DNA from: Paenibacillus oryzisoli
GTDB lineage: Bacteria > Bacillota > Bacilli > Paenibacillales > NBRC-103111
Direction of reading: 5' to 3'
Assembly (NCBI RefSeq): GCF_001653565.1
Contig: NZ_LYPB01000091.1
Span: forward strand, 136,518-200,517
DNA: 64,000 nucleotides
In this document: positions 60,972 through 64,000 of the stretch, piece after piece
Layout of the letters: each line of letters opens with the position of its first letter
Numbering within the stretch: position 1 is the stretch's first letter
The notes under the pieces: model-generated
The model's input: the letters and a program-made list of their open reading frames with translations, nothing else
Database searches by the model: none
Told to the model about the DNA's origin: nothing
Translations under genes and position numbers: made by a program

Positions 60972-61643
60972 TTATAGCGGTCCGGAAATACCTTGTTTGC
61001 GAATCATGAAGAAGTGTCCGGCAAGCAAAGCGAGCAGAACGCCAGGCAGGAAGAACACATGAATAGCAAAGAACCGAGTTAGTGTTTGTGCACCAACAAT
61101 GCTTCCGCCTTGCAGCAATGTTTCGATGTACGGACCCGCGAACGGTACCGCTGCTGCAATTTTCATACCTACTTGTGTTGCAAAGTAAGCTTTGTTATCC
61201 CATGGAAGCAGGTATCCCGTAAAACCAAGACCTAACATAACGAAGAAAATGAGCATGCCTACAACCCAGTTCATTTCACGTGGAGCCTTATAAGATCCAG
61301 TGAAGAACACGCGCAGGGTATGTAAGAACATCATTACGATAACTAAACTAGCTCCCCAGTGGTGCATACCTCTGACGATAACACCGAAAGCTACTTTATG
61401 TTGTAAGTAATCAACACTTGCATAAGCATTGATAATATCAGGTGTGTAGTACATGGTTAGGAACATACCTGACAAAATTTGAATGACTGTAATGAAAAAC
61501 GTCAATCCGCCAAAACAATAAACAAATGCGGAAAAGTGATGAGCAGGGTTAACGTGTTCAGGCACCTCGTGATCCGCTACATCTCTCCACATAGGCGTAA
61601 TATCAAGACGTTCGTCAATCCAGTTGTATACGTTTTTAAACAT
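60972..61643 (-). CDS. qcrB: Menaquinol-cytochrome c reductase cytochrome b subunit
   Basis: A 223-residue b6-type cytochrome with four membrane helices and the paired heme histidines in GMHHWGASLVIVMMFLHTLRVF and TRFFAIHVFFLPGVLLALLAGHFF. The cysteine in FVYCFGGLTFF is at the place of the extra covalently bound heme of b6-type proteins. It follows qcrA by 17 bp. Confidence 0.96.
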   Translation of the reverse strand: MFKNVYNWIDERLDITPMWRDVADHEVPEHVNPAHHFSAFVYCFGGLTFFITVIQILSGMFLTMYYTPDIINAYASVDYLQHKVAFGVIVRGMHHWGASLVIVMMFLHTLRVFFTGSYKAPREMNWVVGMLIFFVMLGLGFTGYLLPWDNKAYFATQVGMKIAAAVPFAGPYIETLLQGGSIVGAQTLTRFFAIHVFFLPGVLLALLAGHFFMIRKQGISGPL

Positions 61644-61660
61644 CTGATCGTGACGCCCCC

Positions 61661-62206
61661 TTATACTCTAGTGTTAGCATGCAGTTGTCCAACATACACG
61701 AAACCATTCTCTACTTTTGTTGTGTACTCATCTAATGGACTAGGCGCAACAGCAAGATTCTTGCCGTCTTGCGTATAATGCGCACCATGACAAGGACAGA
61801 AATACTGATCTTTGTAAGCTGGGTTATCGTTCCAGTTGACCGTACAACCTAAGTGCTTACATGTTGGATTTAACGCAAAGAGAGCACCCTTACTATCTTT
61901 GGAAATCCATGCTACGAGTTCAGCTTCACTTTCATACCAACCATCTACCTGATGGACTTGGAATGTAAAAGCTTGTGGAACATTCGTAATCTTACTTTCT
62001 TCGACAACTTTAACCCAATCCGATGCTGCTTTTGGCTGAAGGACTGGATCAATGGCAAACCGAATCATCGGTATGATAATCCCGGCTCCCATGAATCCAC
62101 CAGCGCCACCAAGGGTATAAGAAAGAAATTGTCGACGAGACATTTCGCGTTTGGTCCCGGGTTTCTTCCCATGCTGTTCTTCATTGTGATTGTTATGATC
62201 ACTCAT
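61661..62206 (-). CDS. qcrA: Menaquinol-cytochrome c reductase Rieske iron-sulphur subunit
   Basis: A 181-residue protein with a twin-arginine-type signal (SRRQFLSYTLGG), one membrane anchor and a Rieske domain with both ligand sets, CKHLGCTVNW and FCPCHGAHYTQDG. It transfers electrons from menaquinol. The ATG at 62206 behind GGAGGG is chosen over a longer upstream frame. First gene of qcrABC. Confidence 0.96.
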   Translation of the reverse strand: MSDHNNHNEEQHGKKPGTKREMSRRQFLSYTLGGAGGFMGAGIIIPMIRFAIDPVLQPKAASDWVKVVEESKITNVPQAFTFQVHQVDGWYESEAELVAWISKDSKGALFALNPTCKHLGCTVNWNDNPAYKDQYFCPCHGAHYTQDGKNLAVAPSPLDEYTTKVENGFVYVGQLHANTRV

Positions 62207-62491
62207 TCTCAGGTCTACCCTCCTACATTGGCCGAAGTCCGAACCCTCTCGAACATCAGCTACCTCTATCACGTGTCGTTCGACATTACACTACATAACT
62301 AGGACATTTCTAATAATAGCCTACGTCTACTAGGTCGTCAAGAATTCATAACTCCTTTTATTGGATTGAAATCTGCGCTTTCGGACAAATTTTAACGAAA
62401 TTGTCACAACTTTTTGTGAGCCACAATCATCCATTACTACCCTTATCTTGCACATTTTTTTTCCATTAATACACGACAACACCAAAGTTAC
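62207..62491. other. Upstream region of the qcr operon
   Basis: A 285-bp AT-rich gap holding the qcr promoter and leader. A partial inverted repeat TTGTGAGCCACAA (62414-62426) was seen but is not a full Rex operator. No gene is supported. Confidence 0.6.
62313..62341 (-). promoter_or_regulatory. SigA-type promoter of the qcrABC operon
   Basis: On the minus strand TTGACG (62336-62341), a 17-bp spacer and TATTAT (62313-62318) lie about 100 bp before qcrA. Confidence 0.7.
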
Positions 62492-62920
62492 TCAGACAGG
62501 ATACCATAGTTGTTGCACTTGTTTGGAAATACCCGCTCTAATTGCCTCTGATTGCTCTGTCCATTGTTCAATATCGACAACAATCAACAAATCTGTCTCG
62601 GCAGATTTCCAGTGGATTGCTTCCGAATGCATGGTAACTACAATGATGTAACGAAACCCGCTTTTCTTCAATTGATGCACGATGCTTTCCACTTGCTCAC
62701 TTGCACCCGTATCTGCTATGTAATGAAGAGCTGGATAAGTAACAACTCTGCCCTTGAAAGGAATTTCAATAATTTCCATGACATCACGGAGCCGCTCCAA
62801 CACTGTAGTCACTTGCATCGGATCTTCATTTCCTGTCAATCCAGTAACAGGTAATAAACACGTATCCAAGTAGGGTTTCAATTCCGACCATTCTTGTAAG
62901 GCAATCTCATTAAATTTCAA
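62492..62920 (-). CDS. ypiF: DUF2487 protein (YpiF-like)
   Basis: A 142-residue protein of unknown function. The usual family start LKFNEIALQEWSELKPYLDTCLLPVTGL is seen; GGGAGG lies 9 nt before a TTG start at 62920, so the longer ATG frame, which would contain that ribosome site, is rejected. The rest (LERLRDVMEIIEIPFKGRVVTYPALHYI; YIIVVTMHSEAIHW) suits an alpha/beta fold. Position upstream of qcrA agrees with B. subtilis ypiF. Confidence 0.88.
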   Translation of the reverse strand: MKFNEIALQEWSELKPYLDTCLLPVTGLTGNEDPMQVTTVLERLRDVMEIIEIPFKGRVVTYPALHYIADTGASEQVESIVHQLKKSGFRYIIVVTMHSEAIHWKSAETDLLIVVDIEQWTEQSEAIRAGISKQVQQLWYPV

Positions 62921-63063
62921 GGTGTAGCGCCTCCCTATCATTTACCAAAAGAACTTCCACTATGTAGCGTAAGCTCAACTTGTACTTTAAGTACTTTAAT
63001 CCGTCCTCCCTTAGCTGTCAATCCACGATTTAAGCTTGGATGGGATCAAAGTTTAACTCATAC

Positions 63064-63095
63064 AAAAAAGACACGGGATTGATATCCACATGTCT
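63064..63095 (-). terminator. Terminator after the IDEAL protein gene
   Basis: On the minus strand AGACA-TG-TGGAT pairs with ATCC-G-TGTCT (ATCA loop) and leads into a T6 run, just past the IDEAL gene. Confidence 0.75.
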
Positions 63096-63124
63096 TCATG
63101 TTTAACTTACTCTTGCGCAGCTAA

Positions 63125-63313
63125 TTACCCTAGTGATTGTAAAATCCTTAGTTCAGATGTTAGCGCCAGGAAAGATGTTTGATCCCCTTTAGCAAGTGCG
63201 CTATCAATTTCCTTATAAAGATTTTCTTCTCTATATTTGCGTAAGGCATTATCCCAAATCATTTCCGCGAAAAGTGCCAGCAGCGCATCGTTAGATACAT
63301 TCATTTTTCCCAT
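63125..63313 (-). CDS. Short IDEAL-domain protein (YpiB C-terminal part)
   Basis: A 62-residue protein, little more than an IDEAL domain: NDALLALFAEMIWDNALRKYREENLYKEIDSALAKGDQTSFLALTSEL in part. In B. subtilis the protein at this place, YpiB, is about 180 residues with an extra N-terminal UPF0302 domain. Here GGAGG lies 8 nt before the ATG at 63313, so the short form has its own start. It may be a separate short gene or a reduced YpiB. Function unknown. Confidence 0.85.
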   Translation of the reverse strand: MGKMNVSNDALLALFAEMIWDNALRKYREENLYKEIDSALAKGDQTSFLALTSELRILQSLG

Positions 63314-63487
63314 GAGACCTACCTCCAAATGTTGTCCGCGGTTTGTCAGGAGCTTCTTTTTCGCAAAAATATGTTTGCATTATGGTGTACGCCAACCCGT
63401 TGTTATGCTCCTATTACATCATATTCACTAGTTAATTCAACGCTTCATTCAAATGCCCGTTTGAACGGGAATGTGTTAATACCTAGA

Positions 63488-64000
63488 TCAGAATAGAACT
63501 ACTTTGTCTTCTTCTGCAATGTGAATTCCCCGAATCACCCTGGATCCGATCTTGGTAACTTGTATGACAACCCCATGCGTGTGATCTTCGCCTATTCGAA
63601 TCAATCCCATATGCATCATCATTTGCAGGATTCTCTGCTCGACAATGGATTCTGATCCATCATAATAGAATGGTTTAACTAATTGGCTAAATAAATCTAC
63701 AACCGATGCCATCGTCACCCACTGATCACAGAGGCGATCTAGCCACAGAGATATACTTTGTAGACTCGGAATTGGATTTTTGTATAGCCTGAGCCAGAAC
63801 TTATAGATATCCGTTATTGTTTCTTTCTTGCCTTCCACTAAACGTTCCTTACCTGTTTCTGTTAGATGTAACACCATACCTTGCTCACTGATGAGTTCGT
63901 GGTAATAGCAATAATCATAGATGAGAGAAAATCGGTTCGGATATTCCTTAAACATGCGTCCGTACCCAAATCTCCACGTTCCCTTGGCTACCAATCCCTC
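63488..64000 (-). CDS. Unrecognised protein, 3' part only
   Basis: The frame is open to the right edge, so the N-terminus is outside the window; a TTG at 63994 could in principle be a start but the preceding codons are also coding-like. The visible 171 residues are mainly helical, with HLTETGKERLVEG, IYKFWLRLYKNPIPSLQSISLWLDRLCDQWV and IVEQRILQMMMHMGLIRI. The last of these and the phrase LTETGKERL suggest winged-helix-like domains. I do not name a family. Whether it is a helicase-associated protein cannot be settled without a search. Confidence 0.6.
   Translation of the reverse strand, partial: EGLVAKGTWRFGYGRMFKEYPNRFSLIYDYCYYHELISEQGMVLHLTETGKERLVEGKKETITDIYKFWLRLYKNPIPSLQSISLWLDRLCDQWVTMASVVDLFSQLVKPFYYDGSESIVEQRILQMMMHMGLIRIGEDHTHGVVIQVTKIGSRVIRGIHIAEEDKVVLF

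Noticed and set aside
62414..62426. Rex operator upstream of qcrA
   Set aside because: TTGTG and CACAA are separated by only 3 bp; the Rex site needs 8 between them.

Overview
The window looks like a chromosomal segment of a low-to-mid GC, Gram-positive, spore-forming Bacillales member, most likely Paenibacillus or a close relative. The grounds are the gene families (bacillithiol synthesis, YpjB, TseB/YpmB, Rex, QcrABC, IDEAL and DUF2487 proteins, an SLH surface protein), AGGAGG-type ribosome sites, T-box leaders and gene order. No rRNA, tRNA, CRISPR array, phage or insertion sequence was recognised. The genus is an inference from gene content; no search could be run.

Layout. 0-2.1 kb: a heterodimeric ABC exporter, its second half cut by the window edge. 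2.3-7.1 kb: a two-headed dynamin (DynA), a small unknown protein and endonuclease III (nth). 7.3-12.2 kb: a cell-surface group of an amidase, a GerMN lipoprotein and an SLH protein. 12.5-14.6 kb: leuCD. 14.7-17.9 kb: a Fur-boxed iron-uptake pair (binding lipoprotein plus fused double permease, no ATPase). 18-19.6 kb: a LysR regulator and cysteine dioxygenase. 19.7-21.4 kb: glyS behind a glycine T-box. 21.4-24.2 kb: mtnU, a DinB-like protein and mtnE. 24.3-32.2 kb: a proline T-box followed by proB-proS-proA-proC and then mtnW-mtnX-mtnB, with no obvious promoter between the two sets. 32.2-33.05 kb: a gene-free mosaic of repeats. 33-43.4 kb: dnaD, asnS, ackA, a hydroxyacyl-CoA dehydrogenase, a short FtsH-like protease with an overlapping membrane partner gene, tseB, an MTA/SAH deaminase, and DUF47-pit phosphate transport on the other strand. 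43.5-51.1 kb: rex, dinG, a TPR protein, panDCB and birA. 51.1-51.8 kb: a second repeat-rich gap. 51.8-62.2 kb: cca, bshA, bshB1, mgsA, dapB, a TPR protein, ypjD, the YitT protein, ypjB, ypjA and the qcrCBA cytochrome complex. 62.5-64 kb: ypiF, an IDEAL protein and a partial unknown gene.

Read from right to left, much of the window keeps the order known from Bacillus subtilis: ypiB-ypiF-qcrABC-ypjA-ypjB-ypjC-ypjD-dapB-mgsA-bshB1-bshA-cca-birA-panBCD-dinG-ypmB-asnS-dnaD-nth. The largest departure is between dnaD (33.1 kb) and nth (6.4 kb), which adjoin in B. subtilis but are here about 26 kb apart. The repeat mosaic at 32.2-33.05 kb lies at the dnaD side of that break.

The points most worth a second look are the compact FtsH-like protease with its overlapping partner gene, a terminator 27 nt ahead of the panB start after a leader with 23-bp tandem repeats, a proline T-box apparently covering methionine-salvage genes that lack S-box leaders, and the two repeat-rich gaps.
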